A DNA stretch of 64,000 bases from Latrodectus hesperus (taxonomy: Eukaryota; Arthropoda; Arachnida; Araneae; Theridiidae), in contig CM075862.1 in the NCBI GenBank assembly GCA_037975125.1, forward strand, positions 11,078,274 to 11,142,273, read 5' to 3'. Positions within the stretch are counted from its first letter, which is position 1; every line of letters starts with the position of its first letter. The notes under the pieces are model-generated. The model made no database searches and was not told where the DNA came from. It worked only from the letters and a program-made list of their open reading frames with translations. Made by a program: the position numbers and the translations under genes. Shown piece by piece: positions 36,521 through 48,743 of the stretch.

Positions 36521-37124
36521 TTAGGACCCTTGAAACTTCTGGAATTCTGACTTGACTCCTTGAAAATTGTGAATTACTCCTGGAATTTTTCTTACTTTGG
36601 TGCTTTTATTTTATCTGCAAAATATTATGTTTCGAATTTTTTTGTTTTAAAATTTTAAAACTTTCAATAAAATTGTCAAAAAACTTAACTCAGTATTAGT
36701 TTTTAATATTGCATTAGATTAGTTTTTAATATTGCACGATAGATGTTAAATTTTTTGTGTATTTTTAACTGTTGACTTGTATAAACATTTTCAGGATGTA
36801 GTTTAGCTACAATAATTTTATGATAATTCGGTTTAGTAGTATTTAGATTTATGTAAAGTGAAGTGAAACACTATGTGAAATAAAGTAATTACAAAACAAA
36901 ATAAATGTGTTGCGCAATTAAGACTGGCAATTTTATTTGATTCTTTTTCTATTTGCTGCTGTTTTCCTTGTATAAAATTCTTTTAATATTAATATTTAAA
37001 TATAAAATTTTTGAGTTAAAACATATTTCCCATGTTTCCCTTGATGAAAATTATGTATAATTCATTTGAATTGTGATAAATTTGTTTATTAATGAAATAA
37101 AGACTGAAATAAAAATTATTTAAT

Positions 37125-38420
37125 ATGCCTGGTGGAAAGTGTCTTTTCAATGACCAATGGACTCTGGAAAAGCCATACAAAGTTTGGCTTTTGCGTGGTT
37201 CATATAAAGCACATGCCCATTGTCTGGTTTGTAAGAAAGACTTCTGTATTTCAAATATGGGTGAATCTGTAATTAAATCCCATATGAAAGGGGAAAAGCA
37301 TATATATTTATTAGAACAAGCTATGTCTGCCAAAAAATCTACTCATTTAAAAGATTTTTTCATTTCTGCTGATCTTGTTAAAAAATGTGAACACAAAACA
37401 TGTTCTGAAACTTAAGGTTCAATTGTTTCTTCAAAAGAAGTTTTAAAAGCTGAAGTTCTGTGGACCCTTAAAGTTTCAAACAGTGGATTCAGATAACATG
37501 ATGTATTTTTGTAACAATATAAATTACCTTTTTCAAGCAATGTGTCCAACTTATTGAAAGAAAAAGTGTTTTTAATTATTTGCTTCTCTTTGAGGAAAGC
37601 TTAAATAATCATCTGCAGACAAAAAACGACTGCCATGTCAGATTTTGAGATAATGATACAGTTATAACACAGTATTGTGCTCATCTGATTTTTTAGGTTA
37701 TTCAACTGCTGATATTTTGTTTGAAAAAGTGAATGAGAAGTGTTTAGAATTAGTAACAAGTGGGTTACTCCAGTTGTCAATGGATGGTCCAAATGTGAAC
37801 TGGTCTGTATTGACTAAAATGGCTGATTTTTTAAAAAGTGAACATTATTCAAGTATTGTAAATGTCGGAAGCTGCAGCCTACACATTCTACATAAGGCTT
37901 ACAGCCATATATGTTCCTCATTTCCAGAAGTTGAGGTAACAGCAAATGCAATTTACAGACTATTTAAGGACTCACCTGCTCGTAGGGATGACTGATAGCC
38001 TTGGTGTAGGCATAAAATTTTCTTTAAAGTTTTGCAAACATTGATGGTTAGAAAATCTAAGTGTTTTCAACAGATTGCTTGAAATGTTACTGTATCTTAA
38101 AACACGTCATTTGTTCAAAACAAAAAATTTCTTAATCCTGTTACCAAAACTTTTGATATTGTGCAGAAGTGTATAAAAGATATACTTTTTCTGCTAAATG
38201 CAATTTTTTTATATTTATTGCTCAGGAAGTAGAACCTTATCTGACATTTTTTTATCAAACTGATAAACCAATGTTGCCATTTATTGCTGGAGATGTTCAT
38301 GTGGTATTGCTATCTTTCATATGGTATTGCTATCTTATATTTTTGCTATCTGTTTCGCCATTTAAACTTATTAGTATTGATGTAACAGATAAAAACAATC
38401 AAGAAGATGCTATCAATTAG
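37125..38420 (+). pseudogene. hAT-type transposase pseudogene with N-terminal zinc finger
   Basis: The first open part (37125-37415) has a BED-like finger: CLVCKKDF, then VIKSHMKGEKH, preceded by W and aromatic residues. A frame-shifted part at 37675-37995 shows MDGPNVNW, NVGSCSLHILHKAYSH and IYRLFKDSPARRDD, motifs typical of the zinc-finger hAT-like proteins also domesticated in vertebrates (ZNF862/KIAA-type). Further degraded stretches around 38020-38290 resemble FCKHRWLEN and PYLTFFYQTDKPMLPF. Stops at 37413, 37993 and others, plus frame changes, make it inactive. Family placement is from recalled motifs. Confidence 0.75.
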
Positions 38421-38835
38421 GTGTTGGATTTGTTACCAAATAATTCTGAGAATTGTGTATTAGCTATTGGAAATGTCTAAAACTCTAAAATAACTCATTA
38501 TATTTTATACAATGTATAATCCAGTATTATATAGAATGTTGAGAGAGAAGATTATTTAAATAAAAAATTTGTGCTGTTATAGCTGTAAATTCATTGAAGG
38601 CTTTTGAAATAATCATTAAAAGTTTAAAGAAAAAAATAGTCTCATTAATATGTGCAATTTATTTTTATTACTTGCAGAAATGGATGAAAAATGCTACACG
38701 TATATAATTACATGCATATTTAGTTAAGACCAATTTTTAAAATAAAATAAATTATTTAACGTGAATGTCGATACCTCCTGGAAACTTTGAATTTGACTCC
38801 TGGAATTAGATTCTTGGAAATCTGTACGAACCCTG

Positions 38836-39994
38836 TATAAGTATTGCTACTTATTAACATATTAAACAGTGCAAGCAGTTAGGGGATGCTATACTAAATT
38901 CGCAAATATCAAAGATAATTTTTAGTAATTGATACATTATTACTAGTAATTAATACTGGATTTAGCAAGATAATTGTAATTTAAAACGTTTCGTGAGAGA
39001 ATGTGCACACATTGAAGTATTTTTATAGGTTTTAAAAAGGAATGGATGTACAATATTTGAATGTTGCTCTATTGACTTTCATTTTTCTTCTTAGTTTTTG
39101 TTGCTTGGTTTTATATAAAAAAGTATTGAATGCTTATTTTTTTTAGTTTTTCACATTCTTATGAACGCAGTAAAGTATTTTTAAATGCGAGTACATTTAA
39201 TTATAAAAAATAATCTGCTTTACAAATATCCAGAAATATTTGCACCCTTAGCGATAGTTATTGCAATTATTAAAACAGGAGTGTTTCTTTAAATCGTTCT
39301 GTGTTTCTTATTTTCGTATGTTTATTATTTTGTTTGATACTAACTATTACAAGTCTGTTTCATTGTCCCAAAATCGCCGAAAGATTTTATAGTCACTATT
39401 TTTCTGAAACTTCAAAACCTAACCAAGGCTATTTTTCTGGAAATATTTGTCGTGGATATGAAAATCAAATATGACAGTAAGTATTTTTATTCTTTGAATT
39501 TTCCATCAATTATTGAAAATTATGGATTTTTGAATCTTTCCAATAGCAGACAGAACTGCATTCAATATCTAAAAAACCAGAATTGTATCAATATCAGAAA
39601 ACAGAACTGTATCAATTCTTACTAAGAGATTTTCTAAATTTGATGCCCAAAATAGAATTTTAATTTGAAACAACCAATAGTGGTTTGTAAGATTTTATAT
39701 ATAATAATATTTGTAATTTTTATTCAAGAAACATTTCTGGTGTTTAACGCTTATTAAAGAAGGCTTTAATGTAAATATGAACAGTGTAATAAACTTTTTT
39801 TTTAATTCAGCAGTGTATGTGTAGCTTTTGATTTTTTCTTTGCAATTGTCTTTATTTATTTGAAATTGAACTTTATATCTATGTTAGCATATTATATCAT
39901 CACATGCTGATTTTCATTGTATAATTTTCAAGTGATAATGTTAAATATCACTTTAAAGTTCTATTAACATCATGAAGTCATACCACTGTACAAC
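38836..39994. other. Spacer between hAT and TTAA elements
   Basis: 1.2 kb of AT-rich DNA without gene or repeat that I can support. Confidence 0.55.
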
Positions 39995-39998
39995 TTAA

Positions 39999-42816
39999 GC
40001 CCCTATTACATTAGAGTTGCCCAGATTTCAGTTTGAGCAACTCCCGTAGACTTAACATTACGTGACGTCACAACTAAAAATTTGAGCAACTCGTTCTATC
40101 CGTCCAATAATATTACAGATTTTTTTCACAGCTGCGCAGTTGAAATTTGTAAATCATTTTGTTTTCGCCAAGTTTCATGCCAAATGAAAGTTATTGGCGT
40201 TATAAGTTGCCGAGAATGAGCAACTTTTTTGTGCATGCAGCAGCAACTCGAGCAATTCATATCGCCAATAATTTTAAACACGGATATGTTTTGTCTTTTT
40301 TCGCCAAGTGGAAGTAATAACATGGAAATAAGTGATTGGTTTTAATTATTGTATTCCATTTCAATCTAGCAGAATTGCCGGTATTAAAAACAAACAAAAA
40401 GGAAATGCTCTTCAGTTAGAAATAATCAACTTAATAAACTCATTAGATGAAGATTAAAAAATTTTTTGTCTTTATTGTATACTTTTTCAATATTATAGAT
40501 GAAACACTTAATAAATTTAATAGATAGTTAAAAACTCAGATAATTAAAATTGTTTTTAATTTCTTCAGCAAAGTTGATGAGAAGTGTTCCAATTTCAATA
40601 TTTATTAAATTTACTGAGCTTTCAAACATTTAAGTTTTGTTAGTTATTCAATACATGAGACTATTTTGTCATTTTACAATGTTTACAGTTTGTGTTGAAC
40701 TTAAATTTGCATATTTAAACTGAAACTTGAGTCGAAATAAGTATGCCATATAAAAATATTTAGTGTTAATTTTACTTTTATTTTTTAATTACATTAATTT
40801 CCTGTTTTTCTTTTTAGCAAGTTAATGCATTATAATTAAATGTTGAAGGCACAAGCATTTTGGTTTATTATTTACAAATACATATTTATAAGATTTCATT
40901 ATTATTCTTCATATAATTAAATTCTTTTGTACATTTTTTCCCTGGAACACACTTACATAATGTTCATTTACTCATCCAAAATATATTGCAATCTTACAAC
41001 TAACTCCATTTACTTTTGACAGTATGTAAATTAGACTTAAAAATAAATTCCTATAATGATGAAAATACTGGAGTGTACAAATAAAATAGTGAAATGATTT
41101 TAATGTAAGCAAAAATTTCTATTTAAATAAACATTAAAATATTATTCCTGTATATATTGTGTATTAAATTGATATAAATCAATATAAAATTTTAATAATT
41201 TCAAGCCTTTTTCAATTGTTTTTATGATGAAGCATTTTTAACATATTATAGATTACAGTATAGAACTAGTTAAAAATCAAATTTAAAAAGGGCTGTGTTA
41301 CAATTTTATGTGTTAAAAAGTTACAATTTTAATAATGAAATTAAATACAATACTTGATTAAAATAGAAATCTTGTATTTGTTGCTATTTGCGATGTAAAT
41401 ACAAATAATGTGAAAGTATAAAAAATTTAGATGATTGCTATATTTGCAAAATAATTTAATTCACATCATGGTCAATATCGAGAGTATTTTGACTTCCATT
41501 GTAAAGCAATTAACTAATCATTGAAATGAACAATAAACATTAATTGCAGTCACTACTGAACAATTAGAGATGAGTGTCATATAGATGAGCTTTCTCCATA
41601 CACGTCTATCATTGAGTGCTTGAGAGTTTTACAATGAGCAATAACAAGTACAATAAATGAATATGACCCACAACTTATGTGAACTCTTCCTAAAATTAAT
41701 TCACTGTAGATATTCAAATGCCTCACCATGGCCTTCAATTGCAAGATTATCAGCTATGAGGTTAAATAGCACTTCATTCTTTTAGTTTCATAGAAATTTC
41801 ATAACATTTTTTTCAATTTGAAAATGTAGTATGAAACAAACTATTCATATAATGTCATCACAAAATGCTATCAATTATTTCTTTTCTTCATTTTTTCTCA
41901 CAAAACTTAAAAATATATATATTCACTCAAAATATACTTGTCATTTTATTGCAGATTATAGTTTAAGAAACTGCATGTAAATAAAGATAGTACAAAGAAT
42001 TTCTGCTTTTATGTGGTGTGTTTGTTTAAATGTAATAAATAATTAGTTTAAAAATGTCCTTTATTTTAATATGCCACAATATTTACTTTAATAAAAAAGA
42101 GAAATAATTGATTTTTTCATTTTAAAAATAAATTATAAATTAAAATTCATAACTAATATATATATTTTTAAAATAATATAATTTTTGTGCATTTCCTCAA
42201 CTTTTAAAATAGTAATTTGAGTTTCTTTTTTTAATATATCAATAGTTAATCATTAATTTTTTATAAACATTGTTGTTAAGAAATTATTTTTGTATAGGAA
42301 AATCTTACAATACAATACATACAATTTTGTGTGGTGTTTGTAGAATTTCATGTTTAAATTGAAGTTTCAATCTGAAATTATTTTTTGTTTCAAATTCTTA
42401 GTCTTTTTATTTAAGAATAAATTATACACACAAAAATGTGTTACTTATGTATTAGCATTGATTTTCACGTCGGCAGAGATTCTTTCCCCATCTTAAAAGT
42501 AAAGGTTCACACGAAGCAAGATGGCGTATAGTAAATAAAATTTGGCTACAAATTAAATTCCCAAATAAAAATTCATTATGAAATGTGGACACCCTGTGAG
42601 TAAAATATGGCAACCTTAAAAATGTTAGCCAAAAAAGGGATCTATTATTAAATCTAGTAAAGCTGTTATTTTCTTACAGCAAACCTGAAAGAAATCTCAA
42701 GCATTCATTGGACGAAAAGAACGAGTTGCTCAAATTTTAAGCTGTGACGTCACGTAATGTTAAGTCTACGGGAGTTGCTCAAACTGAAATCTGGGCAACT
42801 CTAATGTAATAGGGGC
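39999..42816. mobile_element. TTAA-flanked inverted-repeat element, 2.8 kb, no transposase
   Basis: The left end (39999-40110) and the reverse complement of the right end (42706-42816) match over about 110 bp; the first 75 or so are identical, starting GCCCCTATTACATTAGAG. TTAA flanks both sides (39995-39998, 42817-42820). Each arm holds TTTGAGCAACTC twice and a CRE-like palindrome GTGACGTCAC. The interior is AT-rich with no convincing coding frame. Long ends plus TTAA suggest a non-autonomous piggyBac-type element; near-identical arms suggest a fairly recent insertion. Confidence 0.8.
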
Positions 42817-43110
42817 TTAAAAGTGTCTAAAGTACACAGGTTAAAGTATCTTATATAAGAATATAAGAAATTAGTATGTATAAATGTGTGTATTATAATG
42901 TGATGGGGAAATACGTTAAGTATAAAAGAAGGGCCAACATCGATTCTTGTCGAGGAATACAAAAAAGTTGAAAATTATGAATAAAAAAAGTTACGTAATC
43001 TCGTGTCTAAATTACCTGAAAATCATATGATATGTAAACAGTACTAAGTTCTTACGTTTTTTGCCATTAAGTTATTTGATTCCTTGTTACAGAATGGTAT
43101 TTATGTTGTA

Positions 43111-44360
43111 CGAGGGTTACTCTGAAATTTTTGAGATACCCGCAGACACGAATTTACAAAATAAAAATAACTGTTTAATTTTAAAGTACAAAGTATTTTA
43201 ACACAGAAGAAGATTTTTTACTGACTTACTTCAAATTGTTTAGCGTGGAATCAATTTTAAACAGTAGAGAAAATGGAGTTGACGCGAGAACATTTTTGCG
43301 CTATGATTTTCTACGATTTCAAAGCAGGATTAAATCAAGAAGAATGCGTTCAACGGTTGCAATCAGCATTTGGTGATGTATCTCCAGCTCGTGCTATACT
43401 GTATTCAGATGGTTTGGAGAATTTAGAAGAGGTCGCAATTTTCTTCAGGATGAAGAACACACAGGAAGGCCGCCGTCGGCAGTAATCACGGATAATGTGT
43501 CAGCCATACGAAAAATGTTAATGGATGTGTACCTATCAAATGATACAGAAGGAACTTAACATTGGATCCGCAGCCATACACAAAATCATTGATGAAGAAT
43601 TACACATGAAAAAAGTAGCTTGCCGTTGAGTTCCCCATACTCTAACTGAGCATCAAAAAGAGGAGCGTGTCAGAATCAGTAAAGAAACTCTTAATATGCT
43701 GAATAATGGTAGCCACCGCATCATTTCTAAAATTGTAACAGGTGATGAAACGTCCATACCGTTTTTTGACATTCCAACACGTCAAGAAAGCAAAGTATGG
43801 GTCTTTGAAGATGATCCCACGCCGACAATGGTGAAAAAACAACGCGCACTGAAAAAAGTGATGTATGCCGTTTTCTTCAGAAGTACGGGATTGGTCAAAG
43901 CCATCAAGTTGGAAGGACAGAAAACAGTAACAGCAAACTGGTATACCACAAAATGTCTTCCAGAAATTCTACAAGAACTGAATGTTAGGGGACTAATGCT
44001 TCACCATGACAATGCATCTTCACATACAGCCGGATTAACAGTTGAGTTTCTTAAACAAAAACAAATTAAAGTGATCGAAAATCCGCCGTATTTACCTGAT
44101 CTAGCTATGTGCGACTTTTGGTTAGTCTTTAATCTAAAAAAGAACTTACGTGGACGTCGTTTTCATTCAAAAGAAGAGATTGATGTGGCTATAAATGCAT
44201 TTTTTTCATCTATTCGAAGAAATGAATGGCTTGAGGCGTTTAATCTGTGGAAAATTCGTCTACAAAAGTGCATTGATGCTGGACTTTGAACACACCTAAA
44301 ATTTTTTAAGTATAACTTTAAAAACCTAGTTGTAACTCAAAAATTTCAGAGTGATCCTCG
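43111..44360 (+). mobile_element. mariner transposon, full length, inactive
   Basis: The element is 1,250 bp, bounded by TA at 43109-43110 and 44361-44362. Terminal inverted repeats: CGAGGGTTACTCTGAAATTT at the left; the right end reversed is CGAGGATCACTCTGAAATTT, about 28 bp with a few mismatches. It contains a disrupted mariner transposase (43273-44289). The size, TA target, ends and DD34D signature all agree. Confidence 0.92.
43273..44289 (+). pseudogene. mariner transposase, frameshifted
   Basis: Begins MELTREHFCAMIFYDF with a helix-turn-helix region (QRLQSAFGDVSPARA). The frame is broken near 43430-43450 and again near 43530; an internal stop follows CR at about 43630. The catalytic part is one open frame from 43696 to 44289: TGDE (first Asp), HHDNASSH (second Asp) and PDLAMCDFW (third Asp), with 34 residues between the last two, the DD34D spacing of mariner. 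The usual YSPDLAPCDFW reads YLPDLAMCDFW. The triad is intact but the DNA-binding half is shifted, so no active enzyme is expected. Confidence 0.9.
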
Positions 44361-44485
44361 TATTATCAATGTTAATTTATTACATATTTATGCTCTGAAA
44401 AAAACTCCCAGTTCTGAGAACCTTAAAAACGTGAATACTCGTGTAAGTTACGCTATCCGTTACGCAATATCAATATATATATATA

Positions 44486-45567
44486 TGGTCCAGGCACATT
44501 AATCATTTAACGATGTCGACGTTAAATAACCAATTATAGATGGCAGCACATTGTAGTTGAGCGTATATAACGGGAGTAAGGGCTTCGGAGAACGTTGCAA
44601 TCATTAGCGTAATGCAGAAATGGAGTGATTTATATATCCTTCATCCACAAAGCCATGATTATTAGTCTTTGAAGCAAGAGCAGTCGTGATAAAAGTATTC
44701 CGTGCATGGCAAAATGGAACTGCTCAATATCGGTGACGTGGCAAACGTGGTGCAACACGGTCCGCAGATGGCAGTGGTGAATGACGGCTGCGGAGATGCG
44801 TTCGGGCGAATGGATGTGCTGCAGCTGTTTCACTGACCGCCCAAGTGCTCGGTTTATGCACCTATGCTTGCTGCTGCTCATCGGCGAAGAAGACTGGAAT
44901 TTACAAGGGATTACCGCAACTGGACAGCAACAGGGAGCGTTTTCCGATGAATCCTGTTTTATGCTCCATCGAACAGATGGACGTTGGCTTAAACAACTTG
45001 ACATTTCTGAAGGAACAAATACTCAGCAACCACTGTCAGAACGGTTCAAGCGGGTGCAATGTGGTGTGGGGAATGTTTTCCTGCCATTCTCTACGTTCAT
45101 TCATCATCGTGGAAGACACGATGAATCAATACAAGTACATATCATGTGGACCAAGTCCAGCTTTATATGTGCATTGTTTTTCATACAGGCTGACTTCTAC
45201 CAGCAGGACATGCGAGGTGGCAAACAGTTGGCAGTGTGCATACGTGCGTGGTTCGAAAACTTGCAGGAGAGTTTACCGTTCTCTGGCCAACAAACTTAAC
45301 TTGATTTAGAACCAATCAAAAATCTGTGTGAATGTCACAAGAACCAATCAAGAATGCGACCTCGATCGGGTTATTCGTGGTATGGATTCTCACCTTCGTA
45401 ATTGAGTGCAGTTGGCCACAGCACTGTAGTCGGCATAGCTCAACATCCGAGTGAACACCTTCAGGAACCTAACTGACTCTTTTCGCATACGTCTCGCAAC
45501 AGTTCACTCTGCGAATGGTATTTATTCTGAATTTCGACTGGTGGTAACATTAATGTGACTGGAATGT
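44486..45567 (+). mobile_element. Tc1-like transposon, degenerate
   Basis: The left end tccaggcacattaat and the reverse complement of the right end tccagtcacattaat (right copy attaatgtgactgga near 45551-45565) form short inverted ends close to TA-rich targets. Inside, about 44780-45310, are shifted fragments with FSDES, and in another frame VVWGMFSCHSLRSFIIVED then MNQYKYI, known Tc1 transposase motifs (FSDES carries the second catalytic Asp). Several frameshifts and stops are present. Confidence 0.7.
44781..45309 (+). pseudogene. Tc1-type transposase fragments
   Basis: Two overlapping frames share the remnant: one carries AFSDESCFMLHRTDGRWL, the other VWGMFSCHSLRSFIIVEDTM. In an intact Tc1 protein these are one chain, so at least one frameshift separates them at about 45000-45060. 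The N-terminal paired-like domain upstream is unrecognisable. Confidence 0.65.
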
Positions 45568-47221
45568 CAATATGTACTTAAATTATGAAATTTAATGAAG
45601 AATTTATATATGTTTAGATCTTTGGTTGTTATTTGAGTTATTCCTTATCTTATCGTACAATACTTAGGCCGCGGTTAGGTCATTAGGGAACGAGATAAAA
45701 TCGAGAGAAATAAAAATACCGAAGATAAACGAGTACTTTTCTGTTATGAGGTCGGATTCTAGAATCGCCAAAATCCCTAGGTCAGGGTGGAAAAATTGCA
45801 AGTTCAAAAATTATAATATTTACAAAAATCCAAGAAAAAAATTTCCAAACATTAAAAATTCTGAATGTAAATTAAACTTGCGAACTTGCGATTCCTTTTT
45901 GCAGAAAATTCCGTTGAAAATATTTCATCATTAATGAAAATTCCAAATATTCATGACAAAAGGTCCAGTGTGAGTGTGTGACATTAATTTCATAAAACAT
46001 TACTCTGTTAAAAAATGATAACTTTCTGTGAATCTTTTGGCGATGAATCTGGCCTCGATCGCAATATTGGAACTCGAAAATTATTTTCCTCATAAGATGC
46101 ACAGTGAGAAAGATTTATAGTCGAATTTTATGATGAAGCTAACCTGGATCATATACAATGATATCAGTATCACACATAGCGCTTCTGTCTAATGATCATT
46201 TATCCGAACATCTAAACTCCATACTTTTTGTAGCAAAAATATTTATCCTCATTATTTTTCTCCGAGATGTCTTATGGATTCCAAATATATACTGCTGTGG
46301 ACTTCCATCAACCATAAATAACTCATGATATAAGCGAACTTAGTTTCAAATGGTCGAAATTTCTTAGTGTCACTGACGAATTATAAAGCAAGTAGTAATT
46401 CCAATTTTTGAATTTCGTTTTAAAATTATAATAGTTTTTCTGTAAAATGCACAGAGCGCATAAACCATTGAACGATCTACACGTTCTTTTCTATGAATGT
46501 CAGCGTGCAGAATGTGTTTTAAAATTGACGTTTGTTTTTACGAACCTGTAATTTACGAACTGGTGGCTAACCCCCACCCTTACACCATAGAAATAGAGGC
46601 ATGATAGTTAAGAATTGATAATTTTAACTCTCATTTACAAACTAAAATATTGAAAACTCTTTTGAGAATAATTTGTTTCTGGCTATTAGTTTTCTTATTT
46701 ATTTTTTTAAGATATGATATTTTCTAAATTTATTTGTTTGGTTTGATAATTTTAACTCTCATTTACGAACTTAAAACTGAAAACACTTTTTTTTGAGAAC
46801 ATTTGTTTCTGATAAATAGTTTTATTTTTTTAAGATCTGATGTATTTTTTTAAATTTATTGATTTAATTTCTTTTTTATATAATGCCTGAGAACTTGATT
46901 TATTCTTAGACAACGAAGAGATCGTATGAAATTACTAAGAATATAATGAATGGGAATGAAAAAGAGCTTTTAGATATCGAACTAGAGGAAAATGATACAG
47001 TGCAAAGAACGCATTGGCAAAGCAAGCAGCTGAATGGCTAACAAGACTAACGTATTAATAAATTTTGTTTTGATGGGAAAAACAACGAAAAATGTTTCTA
47101 TACTTTGAAAGAAAGGAAAAATATATTTTTTTTAAAAAATATAGATTCTAAGCAAATTTTCTAAAATATGAATATGACATAGAGAAAAAGATGGTTATTT
47201 TGAGATTTTTTTGGTCAAAAA
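45568..47221. other. Intergenic spacer with a 127-bp direct duplication
   Basis: No gene was recognised. The only structure is the tandem duplication at 46611-46866. Confidence 0.55.
46611..46866 (+). repeat. Two tandem copies, 127-bp period
   Basis: gataattttaactctcattt starts at 46617 and 46744, and both copies continue with (a)cgaact-type sequence, ttttgagaa, tttgtttctg and ttttttaagat. The copies differ at several sites and by small indels. Confidence 0.8.
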
Positions 47222-47475
47222 AGTTGTTGTTACTTATGTCACTTGGATAAGCCATGCTCGCTATACCGTTGGCTAAGCGAATTTAAATCAATAGGATGCG
47301 TTTTTCGTCTAACCAGAGCACCACGAAGATGAAAGTAAGACTTTGCTCTAAGACTCCTCCGATAGATGGCACCACCAGAGGAGAGACTTCAATTTTGATA
47401 TTGATCTGAAGGGGGAGAAAACTTTCCTTCAGACCATTACATCTATAGTCACTGCATTTTTTCCCCTGCATCTCC
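47222..47475 (-). mobile_element. SINE family B, truncated at the tRNA head
   Basis: Matches the 3' two-thirds of the copies at 2287-2660 and 54031-54413: gttgttacttatg, the block around ccagagcaccacgaag, gatagatggcaccacca, and gatctgaagggggag. The match stops near 47475, before the tRNA-like head. Confidence 0.7.
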
Positions 47476-47844
47476 ATCAGTTTCAGTTAATTTCCGAATT
47501 TCGTAGCACAGCCAGTGTACCTTATCATTTTTATAATCATAAGTGATGTCATTCCATTATTGAGAGGTGGTGATAGGACTTTCTGTAGTTTACCTTTTAA
47601 TATTAAAGCATTCTTTACATTTAATTTCCTGTTAAAATTCTCCGATTTATGTCTAAACTATTTTCAATAACCGCATTAGCATACAAGTTTTGAAAGCAAA
47701 TTTGATATTTGTTTAAGATGTATATATATACAAAAGAGTTTGAAATCATCTGTAAAATAAAATATTGAAAAGCATCAGTTATTTTAAATATTGATAAACT
47801 TTCAGGTTACTGCGAAATAAGGCGTCATTTCCAGTTAGGATTTT

Positions 47845-48015
47845 GCCGAGCTGGCAGCCGAATGGTTAGCGTTCTTGCTTTCGATTCAGCAGATGGTTGG
47901 TTCGAATCCCACATTGGGGATGGATGTTTGTAGTGGTTCGGAATCCCCTTTAAACCGTAGGTCTCGGTCTAATTAGCCCTCGAGTGCAAAAAATGAACGT
48001 TGAGCGACAAACAAA
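47845..48015 (+). mobile_element. tRNA-derived SINE, family A, intact with target duplication
   Basis: 171 bp starting GCCGAGCTGGCAGCCGAATG, with box A-like GGCAGCCGAATGGTTAGCG and a perfect box B, GGTTCGAATCC, then a body with gtttgtagtggttcgg and the end gagcgacaaacaaa. A perfect 14-bp target duplication ccagttaggatttt flanks it (47831-47844 and 48016-48029), which proves retroposition and fixes both ends. Confidence 0.93.
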
Positions 48016-48140
48016 CCAGTTAGGATTTTACGATCGCATTTATTGTTTCTGAACTGTGAATCATATTATTTTTTAAACGTTATAATACAAATTCTTGAAG
48101 CATTATTTGGAATGGCGTGTCTGAAAAAAAAATGATTTAA

Positions 48141-48743
48141 CCCTTTGACCGCATTCGACGTATCAGAACGTCATGCATTAATTTGACGAAAGTCTCACAT
48201 GACGTTCTGATACATCGTTGAAAATGAGACAATATTTAACCTGTTCATTCTTGCTTATTTCAAAGTAACAATGATAGTGGTGATGATAGTGAGATAAAAC
48301 CAAGATGCAAAAGATGTACAAGATACTTATCAAGCAGTGATAGTGAATCCTCTCCTGAGAAATTAGATCAATGGATTTGGGAAGAAAAAGACAATGTACC
48401 TAATGTAAAACGGTTTCGTGAAGTATCTGTAATAAATCCTTTGTGTCTGCGAAGACTAGGTGCTAATCCTAAACCTTTGGATGTTTTGAATGAAGTCCTA
48501 ATGATTTTTGAATCCTAAATGATTTCGAGTCCTAAATGAAGATTTTTGGAATAGCATGGTGGAAAAGAAAAATAGATATGCCAGACAAGTGATAAGGTTT
48601 TGGAAAAAAAAGAAACAAAAGGTGGGAGCCAATAAATTCTAATAATTGCATAAAATATGCTGTTCTTACAAATTACTCTACCCCAAAAAATTAAATGTGC
48701 TCCAAATGCCAAAAATTATTCGAATAAATGTGCATCCAAAGGG
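48141..48743 (+). mobile_element. Small piggyBac-like element with transposase N-terminal relic
   Basis: The element is bounded by TTAA (48137-48140 and 48744-48747). The left end is CCCTTTGACCGCATTC and the right end reversed is CCCTTTGGATGCACAT, the CCC(T/C)-type tips of piggyBac. Inside, about 48270-48500, an open frame reads RCKRCTRYLSSSDSES, then a KLDQWIWEE stretch and NVKRFREVSV, like the acidic N-terminal part of PGBD transposases. The catalytic core is deleted. The remaining 603 bp could only move in trans. Confidence 0.75.

Larger units (their letters stand above)
36459..38835 (+). mobile_element. hAT-family transposon, decayed, zinc-finger type
   Basis: The ends CAAGGTTTGCACAACTCCCC and, reversed, CAGGGTTCGTACAGATTTCC form an imperfect terminal inverted repeat of the hAT type; both ends also carry repeats of actcctgga(a). 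TATAAG flanks both sides, though offset by two bases from an ideal 8-bp duplication. Inside lie transposase remnants at 37125-38420. A run of 25 A at 36496-36520 sits near the left end. Confidence 0.7.

Noticed and set aside
47845..47925. tRNA gene
   Set aside because: Box A and box B are present but the fold is incomplete and the sequence runs on into a SINE body with a tail and a target duplication.
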